From: Anaerolineaceae bacterium
GTDB lineage: Bacteria; Chloroflexota; Anaerolineae; Aggregatilineales; Phototrophicaceae
Direction: 5' to 3'
DNA: 64,000 nt
Assembly (NCBI GenBank): GCA_016124855.1
Contig: WGMX01000028.1
Span: 186,001-250,000 of the forward strand
A program made the position numbers and the translations under genes. A model generated the notes under the pieces. The model was not told the origin of the DNA, searched no databases, and saw nothing but the letters and a program-made list of their open reading frames with translations. Position 1 is the stretch's first letter. Every line of letters begins with the position of its first letter. This document shows positions 51,224 through 63,364 of the stretch, one piece after another.

Positions 51224-52444
51224 TTATTCATATCGTAATGCGTCAATTGGATTTAATGAAGCAGCACGGTTAGCAGGGTAAATGCCAAAGAAGATACCAA
51301 TGGCGAGCGAAATCATCGTCGCCAACAGCACACTCGAAAACTGCACCGAGGCATTCAATTCCGGTATAGCTTTGCTGACGAGAAGTGTACTTCCGGCAGC
51401 AACTAGCACTCCCATGCTTCCCCCAAGCAAAGCGAGAATGGCAGCTTCTACCAAGAACTGAACCAGTATATCTATTTTTTGAGCGCCGACGGCTTTTCGC
51501 AGACCAATCTCACGGGTGCGTTCGGTAACGGTTACGAGCATAATATTCATGATACCGATGCCGCCGACAAGCAATGAAATGCCAGCGATAACGGCGAGGA
51601 ACACCGTTAACAAGCCTGTAATTTTGCCCAAGCTCCCAAGCAGGTCTTCCTGAGTAAAAATTTGGAAATCATCTTCATCGCGAAAGCTAATACGGTGTTC
51701 TTGCCTCAATGCTTCCCGCAACTGCCCTGCCAAACTGTTTACGCTCTGGTTATCACGCGCTTGAACAATAATGTTGCTAATAGGGCGCGCACCGGAAAGG
51801 TCACGATCTCCGCTCAAGCGATTTTGAACCGTCGTCAATGGTGCGGCGATCAAATCATCATCACTTGCGCCAAACCCTGAACCACCAACAGCATTCAAAA
51901 TCCCCGTGACTTTAAAGCTAATGCCCATAATTCGAATGTTCTTGCCGATTGGGTCTGTACCTGAAGGGAATAAGCGTTTAGCCGTTTCTTGCCCCAAAAC
52001 AGCAACTCGAGCTTGGCTATCCATATCATCGGCAGTAAAAAATTGTCCAACAATAACGGAACGACTTCGAACTGTAATATAGTTTGGTGTAACCCCTAAA
52101 ACACGAACTGAAATTTGGCGACCTTCAAAAGTTACAGTGCGAGTAACAGTGCGCTGGGGCATGATAGCCAGTGCATCCGGGACTTTGAAGGGGTCAGAAA
52201 TGGCGCGAACATCGTTTAATGTAAGCCGCCGAATGATACCTTGATCGTTTTGGCGTGGAAAAATGACAACCAGATTGGTACCAACACCCAGAAACTGCTG
52301 ACGCACATAATTATCCACACCCTGTCCTAACGAGACTAAAATAATTACGGCAGCAACGCCAATTGTAATGCCCAACATGGTTAGCACGGTGCGCAGTTTA
52401 TTACTGCCCAAACCAACTAATGCAATACGCATGTTCTCAAGCAT
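51224..52444 (-). CDS. MacB/FtsX-like ABC transporter permease
   Basis: NKLRTVLTMLGITIGVAAVIILVSLGQG; GGIGIMNIMLVTVTERTREIGLRKAVGA. Confidence 0.92.
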   Translation of the reverse strand: MLENMRIALVGLGSNKLRTVLTMLGITIGVAAVIILVSLGQGVDNYVRQQFLGVGTNLVVIFPRQNDQGIIRRLTLNDVRAISDPFKVPDALAIMPQRTVTRTVTFEGRQISVRVLGVTPNYITVRSRSVIVGQFFTADDMDSQARVAVLGQETAKRLFPSGTDPIGKNIRIMGISFKVTGILNAVGGSGFGASDDDLIAAPLTTVQNRLSGDRDLSGARPISNIIVQARDNQSVNSLAGQLREALRQEHRISFRDEDDFQIFTQEDLLGSLGKITGLLTVFLAVIAGISLLVGGIGIMNIMLVTVTERTREIGLRKAVGAQKIDILVQFLVEAAILALLGGSMGVLVAAGSTLLVSKAIPELNASVQFSSVLLATMISLAIGIFFGIYPANRAASLNPIDALRYE

Positions 52445-52464
52445 GAGGGTAGCTCTCTTATCAA

Positions 52465-53703
52465 TTACTCAAAGCGCAGCGCATCAATCGGTTTCATGCG
52501 AGCAGCGCGGCTTGCCGGATAGAGGCCAAAGAAGATACCGACAATACTGCTCACAGCCGTCGCCAGAACTATTGCATCGAGGCTAACCCGTACTTGCAAG
52601 TCAGGCACGAGTACACCCGTTAAGATCGTCGCAATCCAACCCAAACCAATACCTAATAACCCTCCGAGAATAGACAGCACTAAACTCTCGATCAAAAATT
52701 GAGTCAGGATATCACGCCCGCGCGCGCCAACCGCTTTACGCAAGCCAATTTCGCGCGTTCGCTCTGTTACCGACACCAGCATGATATTCATGATACCGAT
52801 CCCGCCAACTAGCAAAGAAATGCTGGCGATAAGGCCGAGAAACGCGGTCAAAATGCCAGTTATACGTCCGAGAGAAGCCAGCAAATCTTTCTGATTAATA
52901 ATTTGAAAGTCCTGTTCACCTTGAAACTGCACATCATGGGCAGTCGTTAGATAATCTTCAATCTCACGGGTGGCTTCATCCATCGACTTTTCGGATACCG
53001 CTTGAACATGAAAGATGTCCACACGATATCCACCATCCTTTGTACGGGCTTGATCCAAACGAGATTGTGCCGTGCTGAGCGGAATATAAATGACTGCGTT
53101 CTGATCACCGAAAAAGCTGCTGCTCTTTTCTTCCATGACACCGATTACGGTGAAAACACGGTCGTTAATTCGTATTGTTTGTCCGACAGGATCGACCAAT
53201 TTGTCACCATACAAGCGTTCAACGATCGTTGTCCCAAGTACGGCGACGCGGGCAGCATTATTTACGTCTGCTTGACTGATGAAAAGGCCTCCTCTTCGCG
53301 GCTTCCAGTTTCGGACTTCTTGAAAATTCGGTGTCACCCCGCTTACAGCCAAAGTCGTTCGTTTAGCTTCCGCCACGACTGTTCCCGCTATTTGATGTTC
53401 CATTGCGATCTGCCGAATAGCGGGTGCAATTGACGGATTAGACAGCGCATTTCCTTCAATCGTGGTCAGCGGCATAATCGTCGTGCGTGTGCTTGAAGCA
53501 GGCGCGGCTGAAAAAACAAAAAGAATGTTTGACCCCAAACCTTGAAATTGTGAGGAAATGTAGGTTTCGACACCGCGTCCAAGACTAATAAGCGCGATGA
53601 CAGCCCCTACGCCAATGATTATGCCAAGCGTAGTCAACATTGCCCGCAGTCGGTTAACGAGGAGTGATTCAAAAGCGATGCGAAGAGTTTCAAGCAGGTT
53701 CAT
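52465..53703 (-). CDS. MacB/FtsX-like ABC transporter permease (paralogue)
   Basis: NRLRAMLTTLGIIIGVGAVIALISLGRG; GGIGIMNIMLVSVTERTREIGLRKAVGA. Confidence 0.92.
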   Translation of the reverse strand: MNLLETLRIAFESLLVNRLRAMLTTLGIIIGVGAVIALISLGRGVETYISSQFQGLGSNILFVFSAAPASSTRTTIMPLTTIEGNALSNPSIAPAIRQIAMEHQIAGTVVAEAKRTTLAVSGVTPNFQEVRNWKPRRGGLFISQADVNNAARVAVLGTTIVERLYGDKLVDPVGQTIRINDRVFTVIGVMEEKSSSFFGDQNAVIYIPLSTAQSRLDQARTKDGGYRVDIFHVQAVSEKSMDEATREIEDYLTTAHDVQFQGEQDFQIINQKDLLASLGRITGILTAFLGLIASISLLVGGIGIMNIMLVSVTERTREIGLRKAVGARGRDILTQFLIESLVLSILGGLLGIGLGWIATILTGVLVPDLQVRVSLDAIVLATAVSSIVGIFFGLYPASRAARMKPIDALRFE

Positions 53704-53735
53704 GTTGTCGTACGGCTCGCATCAATTCTTAGTAG

Positions 53736-55175
53736 CTAGTTGTCAATCGGGTTAAATGTTGCGCGTGGGACAAGTACAACTTTTTGACCAGTCTCCAACC
53801 CACTTATGATCTGACTTTCGGTTTCATTTCGCACACCTAACGTTACGGGTATATCGGTAAACTTGGTTTCACTTTGCTGTACAGTGACATAGGCTTGCTG
53901 TGTTACACTGTCAATCCTAACAAAGCGATTCGGCAGCGCGATAACATCGTTAAGCTGGTTGACGATAATTGTCGCGGTTGTGGTCATCCCAACTCGAATG
54001 GGTACGGTGGCGGCATCCAGTGTTACCCGAACTGTATAGGTTACTAACTGCCCTGCTCGAATCGGTGTTATAGCCACACGCGTAACATGGGCGGAAATTT
54101 TGGTGTCTGGCAACGCATCCAGACGCAAGCTCACAGACTGACCGGTTTGGACATTCACAATATCGGTTTCATCGACAGCAACATCGACATAAAAACTTGA
54201 TGAATTAATTAGACTCATCGCTGCGCCCTGAGGCGGCACCTCACCAACTACAAGATTATTTTGCGCGACAAGGCCATCAAACGGTGCAACTAATTCTGCT
54301 CTCGTCAAAGCAGCTTGGGCTTGTTTAACAGCCAGTTGGGCAAGCTGCATCTGAGTTTGAGCGATTTTTAGCTGCAATTCAGTTGGCCCATTTCTTAACA
54401 GGTCAAGCTGCCTTTGAGCGGCCACCACTTGAGCGTTCGCGCTGGAAAGCGCTGCAATATCAGCCGGTTTGTTTTCAGCACCGCTAACGCTAAGGTCTGC
54501 TAATGCGACCCCATTCTCGGCCTGAATGATTGGAGCAGTCACGTTATCGGCAGGATTGGATTGAGGAATATTGACTGAGAAACCCAAAGCCGACGCTTGT
54601 TCAGCGGTTTGCTTTGCGACAGCCGACGGTATATCGCGCTGCAGCTGTGCCTGCCACAATTGATTGCGAGAAATCTCAGCTTGCAGTTCTGCTATTTTCA
54701 CTTGATTGGGATCTGCACCGAGTGCTGCTGAACCCGCCTGTGCTTGGGCCGCCCTAAGCGCTGCTTCAGCCACCGCAATATCAACGTCTCTGGCAGGACG
54801 CGTTAAAGCATCATAAGCGGCCTGTTGAGCTGCTAAAGCCAATTGGGCATTTGCGACAGCATTTTCAAGTTCTGGCGCATCAAGACGCGCAAGGACATCC
54901 CCTTTCTTTACTGACTGCCCTTCTTTGATAAATATTTGTTTGACAGGTGCGCTAATGTCAAAGGCGAGAGGCAGCTGCTGTTGAGGTGTAATTGAGCCCG
55001 TCGCGTTAACAGTAACCGTTAAATCACTCTTAACAACGATAGTCTCATCTTCGATCTTTACCACGGTGCCCTGCGCCGCTGTTTGAGCATTTTGATATTG
55101 GGCGTAAAATATCCCTCCGCTCACTAGCAGAGAGAGCACAACTATGATGATGAATATTCGGAGTATGCGTCTCAT
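53736..55175 (-). CDS. HlyD/MacA-like periplasmic adaptor
   Basis: TM anchor, biotinyl-lipoyl-like halves flanking coiled-coil (VKKGDVLARLDAPELENAVANAQLALAAQQAAYD; ALTRAELVAPFDGLVAQNNLVVGE). Confidence 0.85.
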   Translation of the reverse strand: MRRILRIFIIIVVLSLLVSGGIFYAQYQNAQTAAQGTVVKIEDETIVVKSDLTVTVNATGSITPQQQLPLAFDISAPVKQIFIKEGQSVKKGDVLARLDAPELENAVANAQLALAAQQAAYDALTRPARDVDIAVAEAALRAAQAQAGSAALGADPNQVKIAELQAEISRNQLWQAQLQRDIPSAVAKQTAEQASALGFSVNIPQSNPADNVTAPIIQAENGVALADLSVSGAENKPADIAALSSANAQVVAAQRQLDLLRNGPTELQLKIAQTQMQLAQLAVKQAQAALTRAELVAPFDGLVAQNNLVVGEVPPQGAAMSLINSSSFYVDVAVDETDIVNVQTGQSVSLRLDALPDTKISAHVTRVAITPIRAGQLVTYTVRVTLDAATVPIRVGMTTTATIIVNQLNDVIALPNRFVRIDSVTQQAYVTVQQSETKFTDIPVTLGVRNETESQIISGLETGQKVVLVPRATFNPIDN

Positions 55176-55178
55176 GGA

Positions 55179-56561
55179 CTAGCCTCCAAAAATGGACAGA
55201 CTATCGCCGCCGATTTTGACCGCCAGAACATCCCCCTTGTCAATGCCAGCAACAACTTCACTGACATCATCTCCTTGAAGCCCCAATGTGATTTCGACCT
55301 CTTGCAAATGACCTTGCTTATCGACCATATTGACAAAGGCTTTGCCGCGCTGACGATCAAGACGTATATATTCATTTGGAATGGAGAGAACATTCGATTT
55401 TTGATTCACTATAACCGAGGCTTCGGCAGTCATCCCCGTGAGGATGCGTGGATCAGAAGAATCCAGACGAACGCGTACATCGTAGTTGATAATGCCATTA
55501 TCGTTTGTTCCGACTAAAGCGATGGTTTCAATCGTGGCCAAAAATTCCACCCCGGGCAGTGCATCAACCTTCACGAGGGCTGGTGATCCTTGGCGAACTT
55601 TATGAATGTCAATCTCATCGACCTGCACCAACACATGTAAGGGAGAAATGTCTGTAAGCTGTACGGCTGGCAGTGCAGGAGAACCTAAGGAACCGATCTG
55701 AATATTCACAACCGAGACCACGCCGTTAAACGGCGCTATCAAAGACATGTCAGTGAGTGTTCTTGATGCCTGATTGACCTGAAGTTGGGCTTGCTGTACA
55801 GCAATATTCGCTTGGTCAATTTGGGTCTGTGTCGGTCCAGCTTTAACCCGTTCAAGTTCCTTCTGTGCCTGTGTCACACGGGCATATGCGGCGTTGAGTG
55901 CCCCACGATTACCCGTTTTGAGCGACTCTAATTGTAAGCGGGCGATTTCCGCGTTGAACGATGCTGCGCCGACTTGAGCGTCAAGCAGTTGGTATACTTG
56001 GTCAACTTGTCCACCATCTGCGTTCGTTCTTGCTTTTTCGGCTTGGGCTTTTGCAGCTAGTGCTTGCTGATAGCGCAGCTCCGCAGCTTGTAAATCAGTT
56101 GGCGATACCGCATTCTGAATGCCGAGGTACGCTCCCTGCGCGCTTTTTAGGTTAGCCTCCGCAACCCGAATAGCGCTATCATCCACAGGTTTAAGCACAT
56201 CCTGTTTCTGAAGTTCTGCGAGCTGCAAATTCAATACAGCGCGATCATAGGCGAGCTGCTCGTTGTCCTGCACCAAAGTCGCTAGCACATCGCCCTTTTG
56301 AACCGTATCGCCCTGCTGGACGAATACCTCGGCAACTTTACCAATACGTGTGAAACTTAGGTCAGCCACTGACGCAGCCTCAATTTTGCCGATACCGGTT
56401 ACAAAGAGCCGCACATCGCCCTGCGCAGCAACGTAAAAACGTAGGTTTTGGTCCGGTTCACGGGCTTGCATCAACTGCGTGGCACTGACCCCAAAAATAC
56501 AGATAGGAAGCGTCAGCACCAAAATGGTTAAGAAGATTAGTGAACGCCGTACCGACATCAC
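55179..56561 (-). CDS. HlyD/MacA-like periplasmic adaptor (paralogue)
   Basis: VQKGDVLATLVQDNEQLAYDRAVLNLQLAELQ; SLIAPFNGVVSVVNIQIGSLG. Confidence 0.85.
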   Translation of the reverse strand: MMSVRRSLIFLTILVLTLPICIFGVSATQLMQAREPDQNLRFYVAAQGDVRLFVTGIGKIEAASVADLSFTRIGKVAEVFVQQGDTVQKGDVLATLVQDNEQLAYDRAVLNLQLAELQKQDVLKPVDDSAIRVAEANLKSAQGAYLGIQNAVSPTDLQAAELRYQQALAAKAQAEKARTNADGGQVDQVYQLLDAQVGAASFNAEIARLQLESLKTGNRGALNAAYARVTQAQKELERVKAGPTQTQIDQANIAVQQAQLQVNQASRTLTDMSLIAPFNGVVSVVNIQIGSLGSPALPAVQLTDISPLHVLVQVDEIDIHKVRQGSPALVKVDALPGVEFLATIETIALVGTNDNGIINYDVRVRLDSSDPRILTGMTAEASVIVNQKSNVLSIPNEYIRLDRQRGKAFVNMVDKQGHLQEVEITLGLQGDDVSEVVAGIDKGDVLAVKIGGDSLSIFGG

Positions 56562-56770
56562 GTCACACCCTCAAACACTTCATCAATCGAAGCCGATTGT
56601 TCCAATTGACTCAATTCGTTTATGATAACACATGCCAACATGATTCCTTGCTTTATTGGTAGTCGTATCAAATTAAAGCTAATCTGGCGTTAAAAATGCG
56701 ACAATGGTATTATTAACTATGCGTTATCTTTCACAATCCATTAGTAAACGGTAAGGGAGCAGTAGCCCTT

Positions 56771-57388
56771 ATGCCCGGAAATATTCCTGATATTGTTATT
56801 GGGCGACTGCCAATATACTTGCGCGCCCTCACACATCTTGCCCTCGAAGGTCAAGAAGTCACATCGTCGCATGAGTTGGGACGGAGACTGGGTATTAGTT
56901 CTGCTCAGATCCGCAAAGACCTCTCCCATTTTGGGGGATTTGGCAAACAAGGCACCGGTTACCAAATTTCATATCTTGTCGATCAACTTCGACAAGTGTT
57001 AAAAGTTGACCAAGAGTGGGAAGTTGCCGTCATTGGAGCAGGCGATTTGGGTACCGCGCTCCTTCATTACAAGGGATTTGCTGATAGGGGCTTCCGGATC
57101 GCCTGCGTATTTGATAATTCGCCTCAGAAAATTGGCAAGAAAATTGGGGATTTCGTCGTAAACCCAATTGATCAGATGCAAACAGTTATTCAAGAACGCG
57201 GTATTAAGATCGCGATGATTGCCGTACCTGCGGAAAAGGCCCAAGAAGTTGCCAACACATTGATTGAAGGGGGTGTACGCGCTATTTTGAATTATGCCCC
57301 GATGACTTTAAACGTACCGGCTGATGTCAAAGTCCAATATATTGATCCGGTCGTTCAATTGCAGCGCATGACGTTTTATCTGACTTAA
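56771..57388 (+). CDS. rex: Redox-sensing transcriptional repressor Rex
   Basis: [22 protein letters not shown]; Rossmann [38 protein letters not shown]. Confidence 0.94.
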   Translation: MPGNIPDIVIGRLPIYLRALTHLALEGQEVTSSHELGRRLGISSAQIRKDLSHFGGFGKQGTGYQISYLVDQLRQVLKVDQEWEVAVIGAGDLGTALLHYKGFADRGFRIACVFDNSPQKIGKKIGDFVVNPIDQMQTVIQERGIKIAMIAVPAEKAQEVANTLIEGGVRAILNYAPMTLNVPADVKVQYIDPVVQLQRMTFYLT

Positions 57389-58392
57389 ATTTGACCTATA
57401 CGTCGCAATATCGACTGATCTTCAAGCGCACGTCCCGCGCCGACCGCAACCGCAATCATAGGGTTTTCAGCGCGGTAAACAGGCACGCCGGTTTCATGAG
57501 TTAGGAAACGATCCATTCCGCGTAAAAGTGCTCCGCCCCCTGTAAGAACAATGCCTCGATCAATGATATCAGAAGCCAGTTCAGGGGGTGTTGTTCCCAA
57601 CACTGATTTGACCACTCCCGCAATGGCAGACAACGGTTCTTGAAGAGCTTCGATAACTTCACCGGTGGTGATGGTCACTGTACGTGGTAACCCACTGACA
57701 TTATCACGTCCCTGAATCTCCATTGATAGGGTTTCGCCAACATCAGCAGCCGCGCCCACCTGAATCTTTATAGACTCAGCGGTTGGCTGACCGACGCTGA
57801 GATTATACTTGCGGCGGACATAACTTTGAATGGCTTCATCCTGTCGTAAACCGCCAACTCGACCACTTTCTGCGCGCACGATGTTATTCATGGTAATGAC
57901 TGCCGCTTCAGTAATACCGCCACCAATGTTAATGACCATATCACCGGCAGGTGTGCTGACCGGCAGCCCTGCCCCAATTGCTGCGGCAAGCGGTTCCCAA
58001 ATTAAAAACGCCTCACGGGCGCCGGCTGATAGTGCTGCTTCATGCACGGCTCGTTTTTCGACGCTTGTCACTCCGAATGGAACCGTAATCATAACCGTTG
58101 GTTTGAATAGGCGCACACGACCGGCGACCTTGTCGAAAAAGTGTCGCAGCATCACTTCAGTTACTTCATAGTCAGCAATCACACCATCACGGAGAGGGCG
58201 AACGACTTGAATATCTTCATCATCGACCTTGCCGAGCATTTCACGCGCTGGCTGTCCGATTTCGACAATACGTTCTTCTTCAGCCGTTAGTGCGACAAGC
58301 GACGGTTCCTGTAATACAATCTGACCGTTCTCATAAATAAGAACGTTGACTGTTCCAAGATCGACGCCCAATTGTTTGCGGAATAATCCCAT
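57385..58392 (-). CDS. mreB: Rod shape-determining protein MreB-like actin
   Basis: [62 protein letters not shown]; start taken as MGLFRK. Confidence 0.9.
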   Translation of the reverse strand: MGLFRKQLGVDLGTVNVLIYENGQIVLQEPSLVALTAEEERIVEIGQPAREMLGKVDDEDIQVVRPLRDGVIADYEVTEVMLRHFFDKVAGRVRLFKPTVMITVPFGVTSVEKRAVHEAALSAGAREAFLIWEPLAAAIGAGLPVSTPAGDMVINIGGGITEAAVITMNNIVRAESGRVGGLRQDEAIQSYVRRKYNLSVGQPTAESIKIQVGAAADVGETLSMEIQGRDNVSGLPRTVTITTGEVIEALQEPLSAIAGVVKSVLGTTPPELASDIIDRGIVLTGGGALLRGMDRFLTHETGVPVYRAENPMIAVAVGAGRALEDQSILRRIGQI

Positions 58393-58476
58393 ATCACTCA
58401 AACCATTTCGTTGACAATATGTTAGCGCGATACTATACCATACAACCCGTGAAGTGCAGAGATCAGTTCTCAAAAA

Positions 58477-58506
58477 CAAATAGGGCAAGATAACTTGCCC
58501 TATTTG
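58477..58506 (-). terminator. Intrinsic terminator 3' of atpC
   Basis: CAAATAGGGCAAG-ATAA-CTTGCCCTATTTG perfect stem. Confidence 0.85.
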
Positions 58507-58530
58507 TCAAAATGAATGCTCAATGGATGT

Positions 58531-58983
58531 TTATTCGTCGTCGTCTTCGGTCACAATTCGCAAGATTGACACGGAACGACTCTTGAGCTTGTTCTTTACC
58601 TTCAGCGCCAGTTCGGCACGACGCAGTTCAAGAGCTGCTGTTCGGTTTTCCGCTTCGGGCACGCCTTCCGCCATCATTTTGGCTGCACGGGCACGGGCGG
58701 CTTCGATTCTTTCTTCGTCGAGCGCAAATGAGGATTCAGCTAAATAAGCCAACGCAACAACTTTGTCGGGGCGAATATCAACTACGCCACCATATATGAC
58801 AAACCGTTCTTCCTTATTGCCTTTACGGACGACCAATTCACCAAAACCCATTGTCGTCAGCACCGGAGCGTGATGAGGAAGTACGCCCATTTCGCCTTCA
58901 GAACCGGGAACTAAAACCATATCGGCTTCCCGCTCTTCAAAGACTTTGCGCTCTTGAGTCACAATTTCAACATGTAATGGCAT
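58531..58983 (-). CDS. atpC: ATP synthase F1 subunit epsilon
   Basis: EIVTQERKVFEEREADMVLVPGSEGEMGVLPHHAPVLT. Confidence 0.93.
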   Translation of the reverse strand: MPLHVEIVTQERKVFEEREADMVLVPGSEGEMGVLPHHAPVLTTMGFGELVVRKGNKEERFVIYGGVVDIRPDKVVALAYLAESSFALDEERIEAARARAAKMMAEGVPEAENRTAALELRRAELALKVKNKLKSRSVSILRIVTEDDDE

Positions 58984-59056
58984 TTTGCCTCCTATCTATC
59001 CTCAACAATCGAGGTGTATCCCATAAATATGAATACACCTTTATGTAGCGAATAGT

Positions 59057-60466
<1,410 letters not shown>

Positions 60467-60592
60467 TTATCTCCTAATTTATTGTCGCGGTTGGCTTATT
60501 AATGCCCACCCATAAATTTCCTACTCGACGTTTCGATTCCAGTTGTTGATCATAAAACGCTCACGACTGGAAGTACGTAAGCGTTGATTATC

Positions 60593-61567
60593 CTATTTAT
60601 GTCCGTTGGTCGAAATCGCAGGCGCACCGGCAGTCATAATCTCGTCAGCCAGCGATTCAATCGACGATTGCAAAGCTTCAGCACCGCCGACAATATCCAG
60701 AATTTCAGCTGTAATAGCGGCTTGACGCGCTTTGTTGTATATCAGTGTCAAATCGCCGATCAACTGAGTCGCGTTATCGGAAGCATTACGCATGGCAACC
60801 ATACGAGCCGAATGTTCGCTGGCTTGGCTTTCCAACAATGCTTGATACAACTGTAATTCTGTGAAGCGCGGCACGATTTCATCTAAAATTGCGGCTGGGT
60901 CTGGCTCATATTCATAGTCTGAGCTTGACGCGCTGACTGTCGGAATATCTTTGAGCGATTCCTTCAAAATGCTATCCTCAGTCGAGAACGGCAGCAGCGG
61001 AAGCCAGCTCAAAACGACGGGACGCTGAGTCAGTGTATTCACAAAATCGGTGTATGCAATAAACACATCGTCAACCGAACCGGATAAGAACTCGTCAATT
61101 GCCAAGCGCGCGGCAGGTGCAATATCGGCAACTGTTGGATCAGAACCGAATGTACTGAACTCCGCCACTACATTTGCACCAGAGCGAATGAGCGAGTCAC
61201 GTCCTTTCTTACCGATAGTTACCCAACGGACAGGTTTCCCTATGCGATGAGCGAAGCGCTGCGCCACGCGAATAATATTTGAGTTAAACGCGCCAGCGAG
61301 ACCGCGATCCGAGGTAATTAGGACAATCATCACTTCTTTGATTTCAGCACGCGCCGTCAGTAACGGGTGTAAAGGAACACCTTTTGTGCTGGTGCTTTGA
61401 ACATTCAACAGGATTTCCCACGCTTTTTCAGCGAACGCACGGCTCGCCAAAACCCGTGCTTGAGCCTTACGAACGCGTGACGCCGAAACCGCTTCGAGCG
61501 CGCGTGTAATCTGGGAAATATTTTTCACACTACGAATACGTTTCTTTACTTCACCGGCTGTAGCCAT
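60593..61567 (-). CDS. atpG: ATP synthase F1 subunit gamma
   Basis: RIRSVKNISQITRALEAVSASRVRKAQ; C-terminal MVAMRNASDNATQLIGDLTLIYNKARQAAITAEILDIVGGAEAL. Confidence 0.95.
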   Translation of the reverse strand: MATAGEVKKRIRSVKNISQITRALEAVSASRVRKAQARVLASRAFAEKAWEILLNVQSTSTKGVPLHPLLTARAEIKEVMIVLITSDRGLAGAFNSNIIRVAQRFAHRIGKPVRWVTIGKKGRDSLIRSGANVVAEFSTFGSDPTVADIAPAARLAIDEFLSGSVDDVFIAYTDFVNTLTQRPVVLSWLPLLPFSTEDSILKESLKDIPTVSASSSDYEYEPDPAAILDEIVPRFTELQLYQALLESQASEHSARMVAMRNASDNATQLIGDLTLIYNKARQAAITAEILDIVGGAEALQSSIESLADEIMTAGAPAISTNGHK

Positions 61568-61642
61568 ATTTTTCTCCTTATACCATTTTCAAAAACAGGC
61601 GGGGCACGGATTCCCATGCCCTATCGTGTTTTGTAAAAAGGG

Positions 61643-63148
61643 TTAGCTCCAGCTCGCGTTAACGGTATTCAGTGCTTCCTTGAGTTTCGCTTCCTGTGCT
61701 TCGTCAAGCGTCTTTTTATCGCCGATGCTGTTTGCCAGTTCAGCAAATTGAGTATTGAAGGTACGCAGGAACACAGTCTGCCATTCTTTTACCCGATCAA
61801 CCGATACATTATCCAGATAGCCTTTTGTGCCTGCATAAATCAAGGCAACTTGGTCGGCCACTGCGAACGGTTGATATTGAGGCTGTTTCAGCAGTTCGGT
61901 CAAACGGAGACCGCGATCAAGCTGCTGCTGGGTTGCTTTATCCAAATCTGAACCAAACTGGGCGAAGGCCGCCAATGAACGGAACTGCGCGAGGTCGAGA
62001 CGCAAACCGCCAGCCACCTTCTTCATGGCTTTGGTCTGAGCATCACCACCGACGCGGCTAACGCTGATACCAACGTTAATTGCCGGACGTGTACCTGCAT
62101 AGAACAGTTCGGGTTCCAGATAAATCTGACCATCGGTAATCGAAATAACATTCGTTGGAACATATGCGGAAACGTCGCCCAACAGTGTTTCAATGACAGG
62201 AAGAGCGGTCAAGCTGCCACCACCACGCGCATCACTCAATTGTGCGGCGCGTTCCAGCAAACGGCTGTGGAGGTAGAATACATCGCCGGGATACGCTTCA
62301 CGTCCCGGTGGGCGGCGCATGAGCAGCGATACTTGCCGATATGCCCACGCATGTTTGGAAAGATCGTCGTAGACGACCAGTGCATCCTTTTTGTTTTCCA
62401 TGAACCATTCGCCAATCGCACAACCAGCATATGGGGCGATGTAGTTCATAGCCGCTGAGTCAGAAGCGGAGGCCACGACGATGGTGGTGTATTCCATTGC
62501 GCCCTGTTCTTCCAACAAAGCTACCAAACGGGCAACTTCACCGCGACGCTTACCGATTGCAACATAGATGCAGTAAACATCTTTACCCTTCTGGTTAATG
62601 ATGGTATCGATGGCAATTGCGGTCTTACCAGTTTGACGGTCGCCAATGATTAATTCACGCTGACCGCAGCCGATGGGGGTCATCGAGTCGATAGCGACAA
62701 TACCTGTTTGCAAAGGACGGCCGACATTCTTACGTTCGATAACGCCGGGAGCAATACGCTCGATGTTATAGAATTCAGTGGCAGCAATCGGACCTTTACC
62801 ATCAACCGGATTACCCAGTGCGTCCACGACGCGCCCAACCATACCCATGCCGACCGGGATAGAAGCGATACGCCCCAAAGGACGCACTTCGTCGCCTTCC
62901 TGAATGGTGTCATACTCACCCATGATGATGATACCGACGTTGTCTTTTTCGAGATTGAAGGCGATGCCGGGCGTTCCGTTGGCGAACTGAACCAATTCGC
63001 TAAACCGGATGTTTTCCAAACCTGAAATGCGGGCGATACCGTCACCAACCTCTAGCACACGCCCGACTTCAACTGACTCAACTTTCTTGCCATATCCTTC
63101 GATTTGTTTGAGCAATGACTCATAAATATCGTTGGAGATCACAGCCAT
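61643..63148 (-). CDS. atpA: ATP synthase F1 subunit alpha
   Basis: [36 protein letters not shown]; start taken as MAVISND after RBS ggagg. Confidence 0.96.
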   Translation of the reverse strand: MAVISNDIYESLLKQIEGYGKKVESVEVGRVLEVGDGIARISGLENIRFSELVQFANGTPGIAFNLEKDNVGIIIMGEYDTIQEGDEVRPLGRIASIPVGMGMVGRVVDALGNPVDGKGPIAATEFYNIERIAPGVIERKNVGRPLQTGIVAIDSMTPIGCGQRELIIGDRQTGKTAIAIDTIINQKGKDVYCIYVAIGKRRGEVARLVALLEEQGAMEYTTIVVASASDSAAMNYIAPYAGCAIGEWFMENKKDALVVYDDLSKHAWAYRQVSLLMRRPPGREAYPGDVFYLHSRLLERAAQLSDARGGGSLTALPVIETLLGDVSAYVPTNVISITDGQIYLEPELFYAGTRPAINVGISVSRVGGDAQTKAMKKVAGGLRLDLAQFRSLAAFAQFGSDLDKATQQQLDRGLRLTELLKQPQYQPFAVADQVALIYAGTKGYLDNVSVDRVKEWQTVFLRTFNTQFAELANSIGDKKTLDEAQEAKLKEALNTVNASWS

Positions 63149-63364
63149 TGAGGCCTCCTTGCTACCTTTAGCTAATATTCTCACTATGCTAACAGCGTAT
63201 TCGCTGGTTTAAGCCGAAACTGAGGATACAATATCAATATACAATGAATTGTAACTGATGGTCGGTCATCTGTCCACTTTTTCACAAACGGAAGTAACAC
63301 TGATTCGTATAACTTGTCTATACAGCATATTTACTATCAATTTACCAGTAAGAAATAGAAACAT

